Shown here one piece after another: positions 1 through 8,797 of a stretch of 64,000 nucleotides of DNA. Each line of letters begins with the position of its first letter. Position 1 is the first letter of the stretch. This DNA is from Neoroseomonas marina (GTDB lineage: Bacteria; Pseudomonadota; Alphaproteobacteria; Acetobacterales; Acetobacteraceae): contig NZ_JABBKX010000002.1 of assembly GCF_012927745.1 (NCBI RefSeq), positions 473,999-537,998 of the forward strand, given 5' to 3'. The position numbers and the translations under genes were made by a program. A model generated the notes under the pieces. That model did no database searches, had not been told where the DNA came from, and saw only the letters and a program-made list of their open reading frames with translations.

Positions 1-58
1 GCACCCCCACCCGGCCACCCATTCCAGGATACTGACGTGGGTGGCCGGGTGGGGGTGC
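1..58. repeat. 20-bp perfect inverted repeat at the window edge
   Basis: Bases 1-20 (begins GCACCCCCACCC) are the exact reverse complement of bases 39-58, with an 18-base loop between them. The arms may continue to the left of the window. It lies beyond the end of the leftward monooxygenase gene. It could be a strong terminator stem, or one unit of a dispersed repeat. There is no T-run, so termination is only inferred. Confidence 0.6.
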
Positions 59-75
59 GGGCCGGTGCCGGACCC

Positions 76-99
76 GGAATGCGCCGCAAGGCGCATTCC
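76..99 (-). terminator. hairpin just after the monooxygenase stop codon
   Basis: GGAATGCGCC and GGCGCATTCC form a perfect 10-bp stem around a GCAA loop, 11 bases past the stop codon of the leftward monooxygenase gene. The GNRA-type loop and the position suit an RNA hairpin at a 3' end. No U-tract follows, so it may be an RNA-stabilising stem instead of an intrinsic terminator. Confidence 0.45.
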
Positions 100-110
100 C
101 GCGCATGCGC

Positions 111-1739
111 TCAGCGGAGCGCCACGCCCTCGTAGCCGCGTTCGGCGATGCCGTTCGCCCAGCCGCGATAGGTCGGCGCGCTGCCGGTGTAGCGCGCCAC
201 GCGCCGCACCTGCCGCCCGGCGACGTTGATGTTCACGCCGGTCATCCAGGAATCGACCTCCATAGAGAGCAGGCCCTGCGCCACCTCCATGACGTGCTCC
301 ATCCAGGTCTCGACCGCTTCGGGCGTCGCCTCGGCCCGCTTCAGGCCGTGGGCCTGCATGTGGCGCAGCAGCGCGGTGACCCAGTCGACGTTGAACTCGA
401 TGGATCGTGGGATGTTGCCCAGCGCCGTGTGCGGCCCGAGCAGCATGAACATGTTGGGGAAGCCGTCCTGCAGCATACCGACCAGCGAGGTCGCGCCGTC
501 CTTCCACAGCTCCTTCAGCGTGACGCCGTCCTTGCCGCGGAAGTCGATGCGGTCGAAGGCGCCGCGCAGGGCGTCGAAGCCGGTGGCGTAGATGATGATG
601 TCGAAGGCGTACTCCGCATCGGAGGTCCTGATGCCCGTCGGCGTGATGCGCTCGATCGGCGTCGCCTTGCTGTCGACCAACAGCACGTTGGGCTGGTTGT
701 AGACCTCGTAGTAGCGCGTCTCGAGCGGGACGCGGCGGGTGCCGAAGCCGTGGTTCTTCGGGATCAGCAGCTCGGCGACCTTCGGGTCCTTCACCCGCTG
801 GCGGATCTTGTTGGCGACGAAGTCCGAGATGACGCGGTTCGCCTGCCGGTTCGTCAGCATGTCCTTGAAGTTGCCGACCCAGATGCCGAAGCCGCGCTCG
901 CCGTAGAGCTTCTCGAGGAAGGCGTTGCGCTCCTCCTCGGTCACCTCGAAGGTGCCGCGCGGGTCGGGGGTGTGCAGGAAGCAGGAGAAGGTCTCGTTGC
1001 AGCGGGCGAAGATCTCGTCGTAGCGGGCGCGGATCGCCGCCATTTCCTCCGGCGTGATCTTCCCGTTGTGCAGCGGCGCGCACCAGTTCGGCGTGCGCTG
1101 GAAGACCGTGAGCTGCGCCGCGGTCTTCGCGACCTCCTGGATGGTCTGCACGCCCGAGGCGCCGGTCCCGATCACCGCGACGCGCTTGCCGGTGAAGTCG
1201 ACCGGTTCCTTCGGCCACAGCCCGGTGTGGAAGGACTGGCCCTTGAAATCCTCGATCCCCGGGAAGGTCGGCATGGTCGGCGCAGAGAGCGCGCCGATCG
1301 CGGTGATGAGGAAGCGGGTGCGGTAGCGGTTGCCGTCCTCGGTGCCGACGGTCCAGGTCAGGCTCGCTTCGTCCCAATGGGCGAAGGTGACGCGCGCGCG
1401 GAAGCGGATGTCGCGGCGCAGGTCGTACTTGTCCGCGACGCGATTGAGATAGCGCTCGGTCTCGGGCTGGGGGGCGAAATGCTCGCTCCAGCTCCATTCC
1501 TGCAGCAGGTCCTTGTCGAAGGAGAAGCCGTAGGAATAGCTCTCGGAATCGAAGCGGCAGCCGGGATAGCGATTCCAGTACCAGGTGCCGCCGACGCCGG
1601 TGCCGGCTTCGAGCACCCGGGCGTTCAGGCCCAGTTCGCGCAGGCGGATGAGCTGGTAGAGGCCGGACATGCCGGCGCCGATCACGAGCGCGTCATAGGT
1701 CTGCGTCGGCGCGGACGCCTCGGTGGCGGTGGCAGACAT
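111..1739 (-). CDS. Baeyer-Villiger-type flavin monooxygenase
   Basis: A 542-residue FAD/NADPH monooxygenase of the cyclohexanone monooxygenase type, expected to insert oxygen next to a ketone carbonyl. The FAD-binding GxGxxG is at residues 21-26. The BVMO fingerprint FxGxxxHxxxWP is intact at 165-176 (FKGQSFHTGLWP). The second, NADPH-binding GxGxxG is at 191-196. Length fits the family (about 540). I chose the internal ATG at 1739 because a GGAGGA ribosome site stands about 10 bases before it; an in-frame reading 22 codons longer lacks one. The gene is divergent from the ABC importer, with an FNR-like dyad between them. Substrate cannot be read from sequence; a steroid or cyclic-ketone substrate is possible. 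Confidence 0.9.
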   Translation of the reverse strand: MSATATEASAPTQTYDALVIGAGMSGLYQLIRLRELGLNARVLEAGTGVGGTWYWNRYPGCRFDSESYSYGFSFDKDLLQEWSWSEHFAPQPETERYLNRVADKYDLRRDIRFRARVTFAHWDEASLTWTVGTEDGNRYRTRFLITAIGALSAPTMPTFPGIEDFKGQSFHTGLWPKEPVDFTGKRVAVIGTGASGVQTIQEVAKTAAQLTVFQRTPNWCAPLHNGKITPEEMAAIRARYDEIFARCNETFSCFLHTPDPRGTFEVTEEERNAFLEKLYGERGFGIWVGNFKDMLTNRQANRVISDFVANKIRQRVKDPKVAELLIPKNHGFGTRRVPLETRYYEVYNQPNVLLVDSKATPIERITPTGIRTSDAEYAFDIIIYATGFDALRGAFDRIDFRGKDGVTLKELWKDGATSLVGMLQDGFPNMFMLLGPHTALGNIPRSIEFNVDWVTALLRHMQAHGLKRAEATPEAVETWMEHVMEVAQGLLSMEVDSWMTGVNINVAGRQVRRVARYTGSAPTYRGWANGIAERGYEGVALR

Positions 1740-1809
1740 GGCGTTCGACTGTTCCTCCGTGGACGGCGCCCCGGCAGCGTCCCTGATAGGCTGGCAGCGG
1801 CCCATGACG

Positions 1810-1825
1810 CTTGACCACGATCAAG
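1810..1825. promoter_or_regulatory. FNR/Dnr-like dyad upstream of the monooxygenase
   Basis: CTTGA-N6-TCAAG, which read as TTGAC-N4-ATCAA is one base from the FNR consensus TTGAT-N4-ATCAA. Its centre is 78 bases before the monooxygenase ATG and 210 before the importer start. The same CTTGA-N6-TCAAG framework recurs upstream of narK at 34097-34112. Binding by the Dnr-type regulator encoded at 34257 is inference. Confidence 0.4.
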
Positions 1826-2027
1826 CCGCCCAGAGAAGCAGGACGATGCCGCGCGTCGCGCGATACGTCCAGCGCCGCGGGGCAACGTGCCAGGGCGCTC
1901 GCGCATTGCTTCCGGCCGCCCGACGTTGACCATGTGTCACGGCCGCCCATACCCTGCCCGTCAATGCCGGCAGACGACCCCGACCAAGGGGGCGGACAGG
2001 TCGGCGCAAGGGAAGGGAACCAAGACG

Positions 2028-3383
2028 ATGACGCTGCGCCTGACCCGCCGTGGTGCGCTGGCCTCGGGCCTCGCGGCCGCCGGCGGCACCCTCGCCGCAC
2101 CGGCCTACGCGCAGACGCGCGAACGTGTCGCGCGCATCTGGGGCGAACCCGGCCCCTATATCGGCGTCTTCACCAACGGGATGAACGAGTGGGCGCAGCG
2201 CAACGCGCCGGGCCTGCGCTTCGAATCCGAGCAGATCGCCTGGGATGCGGTGTACACCAAGCTCGCGACGGACCTCGCGGCGCGGCGGCCGCCGGCGCTG
2301 ATCAGCGTGGAAAGCCCGATCGCCTATCAGCTCGCGGCCGAAGGGCTGCTGGAGCCGATGCAGGATGTGAACACGGCGATCCGCGCGCGCGAACGCCTGG
2401 TCGACGGCTTCACCGTCGACGATTTCGGTACCTGGAAGGGCACGCAGTATGCGGTGCCGCTGCATCACCAGGGATGCCTCTTCGTCGTTCAGGACGATGT
2501 GCGTCAGGAAGCGGGGCTGTCCGACCCGACCAACTGGACCTGGAACGACCTGCTGAACGGCGCCAAGGCCATCCAGGCCAAGCGCCAGGGCAGCGCCGGC
2601 TTCACCATGGCGCTGGGGCGCAACCTTTGCGGCGACTACCACATCCAGCAGCTGATCTGGCAGGCGGGCGGGATGACCTGGGACCCGGGCCGCAGCTTCG
2701 AGACGACCTTCAACAGCCCCGCGACCATCGAGGCCTATGAGTTCATCAAGGAGCTCTACGGCACCATGCCGCGCTCCGCGGTGGAATTCAGCTTCCTGCA
2801 GGTGGTGGACCAGCACGTCACCGGCCGCACCGGCAGCAGCTTCTACTGGGGCCGCACCATGGGCCGCGCCTTCGACGAGGCGAAGCCGATCTACGAGAAG
2901 ATGGAATACTACCTGAATCCGGCCCACCCGCGCACCGGGCAGCGCTGGTCCTGGACCGACATCAACGGCTTCATCATGCCGCGCCAGAACAACCCCTTCA
3001 TCCGCGAAGCGAAGGAGGCGATGGCCCATGTGATGAACAGCACCGACTGGATGGTGCGCTACGCCAACAGCCTCTTCCCCAATGTCGGGCCGGTGTTCAA
3101 GGACCAGGCGACGGCGCCTGCGCTGGTGAACAACCCGATGTACCAGCAGAAGAAGCGCAGCGTGGACGTGATCTTCACCGGCTTCGTCCCCTATGCCTGC
3201 AACTCGGGCCACGAGATCAAGAAGGGCATCAACCCCCTGGCCGGCATCGGTCACGGGCGCAACGTCTGGTCGCAGGTCGCGCAGCGCATCCTGGTGAACA
3301 ACGAGAATCCGCGCGCCGCGGTGGAATGGGGCCATCGCCAGTTCGAGGACATCCGCCGCGAGAACCGGCGCCTGCTGGGATGA
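2028..3383 (+). CDS. ABC importer, extracellular solute-binding protein (CUT1 family)
   Basis: A 451-residue periplasmic binding protein of the family 1 sugar-binding type. The N-terminus carries a twin-arginine-like signal (TRRGALASG, then a hydrophobic stretch and an AYA-Q cleavage site near residue 28). The body has the clade's usual landmarks, such as W-T-W-x-D-L and a C-terminal region ending in basic residues. I start at the ATG at 2028, preceded by AAGGGAA, because this places the signal peptide at the N-terminus. It opens a four-gene operon; the next gene starts on its stop codon (ATGA overlap). Ligand unknown: a sugar, polyol or glycerol-phosphate is typical for the class. Confidence 0.9.
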   Translation: MTLRLTRRGALASGLAAAGGTLAAPAYAQTRERVARIWGEPGPYIGVFTNGMNEWAQRNAPGLRFESEQIAWDAVYTKLATDLAARRPPALISVESPIAYQLAAEGLLEPMQDVNTAIRARERLVDGFTVDDFGTWKGTQYAVPLHHQGCLFVVQDDVRQEAGLSDPTNWTWNDLLNGAKAIQAKRQGSAGFTMALGRNLCGDYHIQQLIWQAGGMTWDPGRSFETTFNSPATIEAYEFIKELYGTMPRSAVEFSFLQVVDQHVTGRTGSSFYWGRTMGRAFDEAKPIYEKMEYYLNPAHPRTGQRWSWTDINGFIMPRQNNPFIREAKEAMAHVMNSTDWMVRYANSLFPNVGPVFKDQATAPALVNNPMYQQKKRSVDVIFTGFVPYACNSGHEIKKGINPLAGIGHGRNVWSQVAQRILVNNENPRAAVEWGHRQFEDIRRENRRLLG

Positions 3384-4273
3384 GGTTTCGCCTCAGCGAT
3401 CGCCAGGTAGGGGTGCTGTTCATGCTCCCCCTCATCCTGGCGGTCGGCATCTTCCTCGTCTGGCCCATCGCCGAGGCGGTGCGGCTGTCCTTCGTCCGCT
3501 ACAACCCGTTGCGGCCGGACGACCAGCCCTTCGTCGGGCTGGACAACTACCTGTTCGTGCTGGAGGACCCGCTCTTCTGGGAAAGCTTCTGGCAGGCCAT
3601 CGTCTGGACCGGCTGGTCGACCGTGCTGCAGGCGGTGATCGGCGTCGGGCTCGCGCTGCTGCTGCACCAGCCGCTGAAGGGGATGAACGCCTTCCGCGGC
3701 CTGCTGCTGTTCCCCTACATCGTGCCCACGGTGGTGATCGCGCTGAACTGGCGCTGGCTGTTCAATTCCGAGATCGGCATCGTCAATCACCTGTTGCTGT
3801 CGGTCGGCCTCATCGACGAGAAGATCGCCTGGCTGTCGACGCCGTCCATGGCGATGGCGAGCGCGATCATGCTGAACGTGTGGAAATACACGCCCTTCGT
3901 CGTGATCGTGGTGCTCGCGCGACTGCAGACCATCCCCACCGAATTGTATGACGCGGCGAAGGTGGACGGCGCCGGGGTGCTGCGGCGCTTCCGCGACATC
4001 ACCCTGCCGCAACTGGCGGAAGTGCTGGCGGTTGTCATCGTCTTCCGCACCATCTGGACCTTCAACAAGTTCGAGGAGATCTACCTGCTGACGCGCGGCG
4101 GGCCCGGGACCTCCACCTACAATCTCGCGCTCTATGCCTTCGACCAGTCCATCGCGAACCTTCGCATGGGCGTCGGCGCCGCGGCGGGGGTGATCATGCT
4201 CGTGCTGCTGCTGGCGGGATCGATGCTCTACATCCGGGTCTCCGGCTTCGGGCGGGAGGACAAGGCCGCATGA
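3380..4273 (+). CDS. ABC importer permease, MalF/UgpA type
   Basis: A 297-residue inner-membrane permease with about six hydrophobic segments. The cytoplasmic EAA-type loop is visible as YDAAKVDGAGVLRRFRDITLP near residues 190-215, the site that docks the ATPase. The start codon overlaps the stop of the binding-protein gene by four bases, and the ATG at 3380 gives a proper MRFRLSDRQ lead into the first membrane segment. It is the first of two different permeases, as in CUT1 (MalF/MalG) transporters. Confidence 0.9.
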   Translation: MRFRLSDRQVGVLFMLPLILAVGIFLVWPIAEAVRLSFVRYNPLRPDDQPFVGLDNYLFVLEDPLFWESFWQAIVWTGWSTVLQAVIGVGLALLLHQPLKGMNAFRGLLLFPYIVPTVVIALNWRWLFNSEIGIVNHLLLSVGLIDEKIAWLSTPSMAMASAIMLNVWKYTPFVVIVVLARLQTIPTELYDAAKVDGAGVLRRFRDITLPQLAEVLAVVIVFRTIWTFNKFEEIYLLTRGGPGTSTYNLALYAFDQSIANLRMGVGAAAGVIMLVLLLAGSMLYIRVSGFGREDKAA

Positions 4274-5136
4274 GACCCTGGATCGCCGCCATTCTCTATG
4301 CCGTGCTCGGCGCCATCACCTTCGTGGTGTGCTTCCCGCTGCTCTGGGCGATCTCCACCAGCCTCAAGCCGAAGGACGAGATCTTCCGCTGGCCGCCGAC
4401 GATCTGGCCGGAGAACGTCACCTTCGATGCGTACCGCGAATTGCTGTTCGGCGGATCGGTCGCCAGCGCGCCGGGGGCGGGGGTGCCGCCCTCGGCCTAC
4501 TTCCTCACCTGGTTCGGCAACTCGATCATCGTCTCGATCGGGTCCACCATCATCTCGATCACGGTGGCGACGCTCGCGGCGTATTCGCTCACGCGGTTCC
4601 GCTTCTGGGGCCAGCGTTCGGTGCCCTATATCGCGATCCTCGGCTACATGGTGCCGAGCGTGATCTTCGTCTTCCCGATGTTCCTGACCATGGTGTCGCT
4701 GGAACTGACGGACACGCTGTTCTCGCTCATCCTCGGCTATGTCTGCATCACGCTGCCCTTCTGCCTGTGGCTGATGTGGGCCTTCTTCCGCGGCGTGCCG
4801 ATCGAGATCGAGGAAGCGGCGCTGGTCGATGGCGCCACGCGCCTGCAGGTCTTCCGCCAGATCGTGCTGCCGGTGGCGCTGCCGGGGATCATCGCGGCGA
4901 GCATCTTCTCGCTCATCGTGTCCTGGAACGACTACCTGTTCGGGCGGGTCTTCATGAACTCGATGGAGAACCTGCCGCTGACCGTCGGCGTGATGCACTT
5001 CTTCGACGGCACGCATGTGGATTGGGCCCTGATGATGGCGTCGTCCGTGCTGATGACGCTGCCCATGGCGATCCTGTTCGGCTTCATGCAGCGCCACCTG
5101 GTGGCGGGCTTCGGCGCGGGGGCGGTGAAGGGATGA
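4270..5136 (+). CDS. ABC importer permease, MalG/UgpE type
   Basis: A 288-residue inner-membrane permease, the partner of the preceding gene. It has six predicted membrane spans, an early KPKDEIF segment typical of MalG-type proteins, and an EAA loop (EEAALVDGATRLQVFRQIVLP) near residues 178-198. It overlaps both neighbours by four bases (ATGA at each junction), so it is almost certainly translated together with them. Confidence 0.9.
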   Translation: MRPWIAAILYAVLGAITFVVCFPLLWAISTSLKPKDEIFRWPPTIWPENVTFDAYRELLFGGSVASAPGAGVPPSAYFLTWFGNSIIVSIGSTIISITVATLAAYSLTRFRFWGQRSVPYIAILGYMVPSVIFVFPMFLTMVSLELTDTLFSLILGYVCITLPFCLWLMWAFFRGVPIEIEEAALVDGATRLQVFRQIVLPVALPGIIAASIFSLIVSWNDYLFGRVFMNSMENLPLTVGVMHFFDGTHVDWALMMASSVLMTLPMAILFGFMQRHLVAGFGAGAVKG

Positions 5137-6197
5137 CGGACCTCGTTGTTCAGGGGCTCTCGAAGTCCTTCGGATCGAACCAGGTGCTCAAGGCGCTCGA
5201 CCTGACCGTGCCGTCGCGGCAGTTCGTCACGTTGCTGGGCCCCTCGGGCTGCGGCAAGACGACGCTGCTGCGGATGATCGCGGGGCTGGAGAAGGCCACC
5301 GCGGGGGAAATCCGCTTCGGCGACCGCCGCGTGGACATGCTGCCGCCGGGCGAGCGCAACATCGCCATGGTGTTCCAGTCCTACGCGCTCTACCCGACCA
5401 TGGATGTCGCGCGGAACATCGGCTACGGGCTCGAGGTCCGCGGCACGCCGAAGCCCGAGCGGACCGAGAAGATCGGCGCTGTCGCCAAGGTGCTCGAGAT
5501 CGCGCACCTGCTGCTCCGCAAGCCGAAGCAGCTGTCGGGCGGGCAACGGCAGCGTGTCGCGCTCGGGCGCGCCATGGCGCGGCGGCCGGACATCTTCCTG
5601 ATGGACGAGCCGCTGTCGAACCTGGACGCCAAGCTGCGGGCGACGATGCGCGGCGAGCTGCGCCGCTTCCACCTCGATCTCGGCACCACCACCGTCTATG
5701 TCACGCACGACCAGCTCGAGGCCATGACCATGTCCGACCTGGTCGTGGTGATGAACGAGGGCGTGGTCCAGCAGATCGGCACGCCGGAGGAGGTCTACGG
5801 CAAGCCCGCCAACCTCTTCGTCGCGGGTTTCATCGGCACGCCGCCGATGAACCTGATTCCGGCCAAGGTGGTCGACGGCGTGGTGACCGTGGCTGGCGCG
5901 CCGCTGCCCGTGCCCCTGCCGCCCGGCGCGCCGGCGGAACTGATCCTGGGCGTGCGGCCCCAGGACGTCACCATGGCCGCCCCGGGCGACGCCGGCGCCG
6001 TTCCGGGCAAGGTCTGGATGGTCGAGCTCATCGGCAGCGAACGGCTGATCGAGGTCGAGATCGCCCCGAAGCTGCGCGTCACGGCCGAGGTGCGGGCGAG
6101 CCACCGCGCGGCGATGGACGACCTCGTCGCGATCCGTCCTGACCCCGCCCACATCCATCTGTTCGATCCGGCGACGGGGCTGGCGATCCGGGCCTGA
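5133..6197 (+). CDS. ABC importer ATPase, MalK/UgpC type
   Basis: A 354-residue nucleotide-binding subunit. Walker A is GPSGCGKTT (residues 36-44), the Q-loop is FQSYALYP (81-88), the signature LSGGQ is at 134-138, Walker B FLMDEP at 155-160, and the D-loop SNLDAKLR follows. The C-terminal 120 residues form a TOBE-type regulatory domain, as in MalK. It starts on the stop codon of the second permease. The operon is complete: binding protein, two permeases and ATPase. The molybdoenzyme that follows starts 74 bases downstream on the same strand. Confidence 0.93.
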   Translation: MTDLVVQGLSKSFGSNQVLKALDLTVPSRQFVTLLGPSGCGKTTLLRMIAGLEKATAGEIRFGDRRVDMLPPGERNIAMVFQSYALYPTMDVARNIGYGLEVRGTPKPERTEKIGAVAKVLEIAHLLLRKPKQLSGGQRQRVALGRAMARRPDIFLMDEPLSNLDAKLRATMRGELRRFHLDLGTTTVYVTHDQLEAMTMSDLVVVMNEGVVQQIGTPEEVYGKPANLFVAGFIGTPPMNLIPAKVVDGVVTVAGAPLPVPLPPGAPAELILGVRPQDVTMAAPGDAGAVPGKVWMVELIGSERLIEVEIAPKLRVTAEVRASHRAAMDDLVAIRPDPAHIHLFDPATGLAIRA

Positions 6198-6271
6198 GGG
6201 GCGCTCCGGATTGCCGGGGTGCCCTTGCCGTCGCTACGGTCACCGCGCCGCCCTCAGGGACACCGACGCCG

Positions 6272-8563
6272 ATGAACGCTCCGCCTCGCCTGAAGCCCCA
6301 TTCCTCGCATTGGGGGGTGTTCCGCGCCGGCTGGCAGGGCGACCGCCTGGTGGTCGAGCCGCATCCGAACGACCCGGACCCCAACGGCATCCTGCAGAAC
6401 TTCCCCGAGGCGCTGCGCCATCGGGCCCGCGTCGCCCAGCCGATGGTCCGGCGCGGCTGGCTCGAGAAGGGCCCTGGCCCGAGCGACCGGCGGGGGCGCG
6501 ACACATTCGTGCCGGTGTCCTGGGACAAGGCGCTCGACCTTCTCGCCGGCGAATTGGCCCGCGTGCGCGACGCGCATGGCCCCGGCGCGATCTTCGGCGG
6601 GTCCTATGGCTGGTCCAGCGCGGGGCGGTTCCACCATGCGCAGAGCCAGGTGCACCGCTTCCTGAACACCGCGCTCGGCGGCTACGTGAAGTCGGTGAAT
6701 TCCTACAGCGCGGGTGCCTCGGCGGTGATCCTGCCGCATTTCCTCGGGCCCTTCGAGGCGGTGTCGCGGCGCAACGTTACCTGGGACCAGGTGGTGGCGC
6801 ACAGCGAGATCGTCGTCGCCTTCGGCGGCATGGCGCTGAAGAATTCCATGGTCGCCTCGGGCGGCATCAGCGCGCATGTCGAGCGGCGGTCGATGGCCGC
6901 CGCGGCGGCGCGCGGCTGCGCCTTCGTCAATGTCTCCCCGGTACGGGACGACCTGCCGGAGGAGGCGCATGCCGAATGGCTCGCGCCGGTGCCGAACACC
7001 GACACGGCGATGATGCTCGGCATGGCGCATACGCTGCTGGCCGAGGGGCTGCACGACCGTGCCTTCATCGAACGCTACTGCTCCGGCTGGGCCGAATTCG
7101 AGGCCTACCTGACCGGCGCGTCCGACGGCGTAGCGAAGACGGCCGAATGGGCGGCGGCGATCTGCGGGCTGCCGGCAGAGACCATCGCGGGCCTCGCGCG
7201 GCGCATGGCGGGCAGGCGGTCGCTGATCGTCATGGCCCATTCGCTGCAGCGCGCGGAGCATGGCGAACAGCCGGTCTGGATGGCGGGCGTCCTGGCCGCG
7301 ATGCTGGGCCAGATCGGCCTGCCGGGCGGCGGCTACAACTACGCGCTCGGCGCCATCGCGCACTACGGCAAGCGCCACAACGCCGTGCCGGCGGCGGCAC
7401 TGCCGCAGGGGAGGAACGGCGTCGGCGCCTTCATCCCGGTCGCGCGCATCTCCGACATGCTGCTGAATCCAGGCGCGGCCTTCGACTATGACGGGCAGAA
7501 GCTCACCTATCCCGACATCCGCCTCGTCTACTGGGCGGGCGGCAATCCCTTCCATCACCACCAGGATCTCAACCGGATGCGCCGCGCCTTCGCGACGGTC
7601 GACACGCTGGTGGTGCACGAGATCGCCTGGACCGCCACCGCACGTCACGCCGACATCGTGCTGCCGACGACGATGACGCTGGAGCGCGAGGATATCGGCG
7701 CCGCGCCGACCGACCCGCTGATGGTCGCGATGCACCGTATCGCCGAGCCCTTCGGCCAGGCGCGCGACGACTACGCGATCTTCACGGACCTCGCCGAACG
7801 CCTGGGCAAGCGCGAGGCCTTCACCGAGGGTCGCGACGTGCAGGGCTGGCTGCGCCACCTCTATGAACCGACGCGCAAGGCATTGGCGGAGAAGGGTCTG
7901 CCCGCGCCCTCCTTCGAGGAATTCTGGGAGGCCGGGGAGATCACCCTGCCGCAGGATCCCGACGATGGCGGCATCCTGCGCGCCTTCCGCGAGGACCCCG
8001 AGGGCGCGCCGCTGCCGACGCGCACGGGGAAGATCCAGCTTTCGTCTCCGACGATCGCGTCCTTCGGCTACGACGACTGCCCTGGCCATCCGGCCTGGCT
8101 CGCGCCCTCGGACGCGCCGGCGGAGGGTCGTCCGCTCTGGCTGGTGGCGAACCAGCCGGCGACGCGGCTGCACAGCCAGTTCGACTTCGGCGGGCACAGC
8201 AGCGCCATGAAGCGGCGCGGCCGCGAGGTGATGCGCATCCATCCGCAGGACGCGGCGGTGCGTGGGATCGCCGAGGGCGACATCGTGCGATTGTTCAACG
8301 CGCGCGGTGCCTGCCTCGCCACCGCCGCGGTGACCGAGGAGGTGCGCGCCGGCGTCGTGCAGCTGCCGACGGGTGCGTGGTACGACCCGGAGGATCCGGA
8401 GGACGACATGGCGCTCTGCGTCCACGGCAACCCGAACGTGCTGACCCGCGACGTGGGAACGTCGCGCCTGGCGCAGGGCTGCACGGGGCAGCTGACGAGC
8501 GTCGAAGTCGAGCGCTTCACGGGCAACCTGCCGCCGGTGCGCGCCTTCGATCCACCGGCCTAG
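6272..8563 (+). CDS. molybdopterin oxidoreductase, DMSO/biotin sulfoxide reductase type
   Basis: A 763-residue bis-MGD molybdoenzyme of the DMSO/TMAO/biotin-sulfoxide reductase group. The metal loop reads YGWSSAGRFH (112-121); by alignment to DMSO reductase (SYGWKS), Ser116 should be the Mo ligand. There is no N-terminal Cys cluster for an iron-sulfur centre, as expected for this subgroup. It has no signal peptide, so it is cytoplasmic like BisC. The C-terminal cofactor domain begins near residue 620 (RPLWLVANQPATRLHSQ). Length matches BisC and TorA. It follows a CUT1 importer by 74 bases, an unusual pairing. Substrate is likely an S- or N-oxide; biotin or methionine sulfoxide are candidates, not proven. 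Confidence 0.87.
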   Translation: MNAPPRLKPHSSHWGVFRAGWQGDRLVVEPHPNDPDPNGILQNFPEALRHRARVAQPMVRRGWLEKGPGPSDRRGRDTFVPVSWDKALDLLAGELARVRDAHGPGAIFGGSYGWSSAGRFHHAQSQVHRFLNTALGGYVKSVNSYSAGASAVILPHFLGPFEAVSRRNVTWDQVVAHSEIVVAFGGMALKNSMVASGGISAHVERRSMAAAAARGCAFVNVSPVRDDLPEEAHAEWLAPVPNTDTAMMLGMAHTLLAEGLHDRAFIERYCSGWAEFEAYLTGASDGVAKTAEWAAAICGLPAETIAGLARRMAGRRSLIVMAHSLQRAEHGEQPVWMAGVLAAMLGQIGLPGGGYNYALGAIAHYGKRHNAVPAAALPQGRNGVGAFIPVARISDMLLNPGAAFDYDGQKLTYPDIRLVYWAGGNPFHHHQDLNRMRRAFATVDTLVVHEIAWTATARHADIVLPTTMTLEREDIGAAPTDPLMVAMHRIAEPFGQARDDYAIFTDLAERLGKREAFTEGRDVQGWLRHLYEPTRKALAEKGLPAPSFEEFWEAGEITLPQDPDDGGILRAFREDPEGAPLPTRTGKIQLSSPTIASFGYDDCPGHPAWLAPSDAPAEGRPLWLVANQPATRLHSQFDFGGHSSAMKRRGREVMRIHPQDAAVRGIAEGDIVRLFNARGACLATAAVTEEVRAGVVQLPTGAWYDPEDPEDDMALCVHGNPNVLTRDVGTSRLAQGCTGQLTSVEVERFTGNLPPVRAFDPPA

Positions 8564-8797
8564 GCGCACGCCGTCACGGTCGTCAGCGCCTGTCCAGGGT
8601 CCAGAAGACCTGCAAGGGCGAGACGATCATCCCTTTGAGACAGGCCAACGGCTGTTCGACAGGCCCGACACCCAGCCCACGGCGGGGCCGGCGTGTTCGG
8701 CACCGACAGCAGCCAGCGCGATGGCGTCGCCGGGCAGAAGATCTGCGACGCGCGGGCCCTGGCCTGGGTCATCCGGCGCGTCCGACGCCGCCGGCGG

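Noticed and set aside
1..58. Terminal inverted repeat of an insertion sequence
   Set aside because: Both arms lie within 58 bases with no transposase between them; a hairpin is simpler.
8564..8797. Possible gene between the molybdoenzyme and TauE
   Set aside because: The open frames here are extensions of neighbouring shadows; there is no start with a ribosome site and no recognisable protein.
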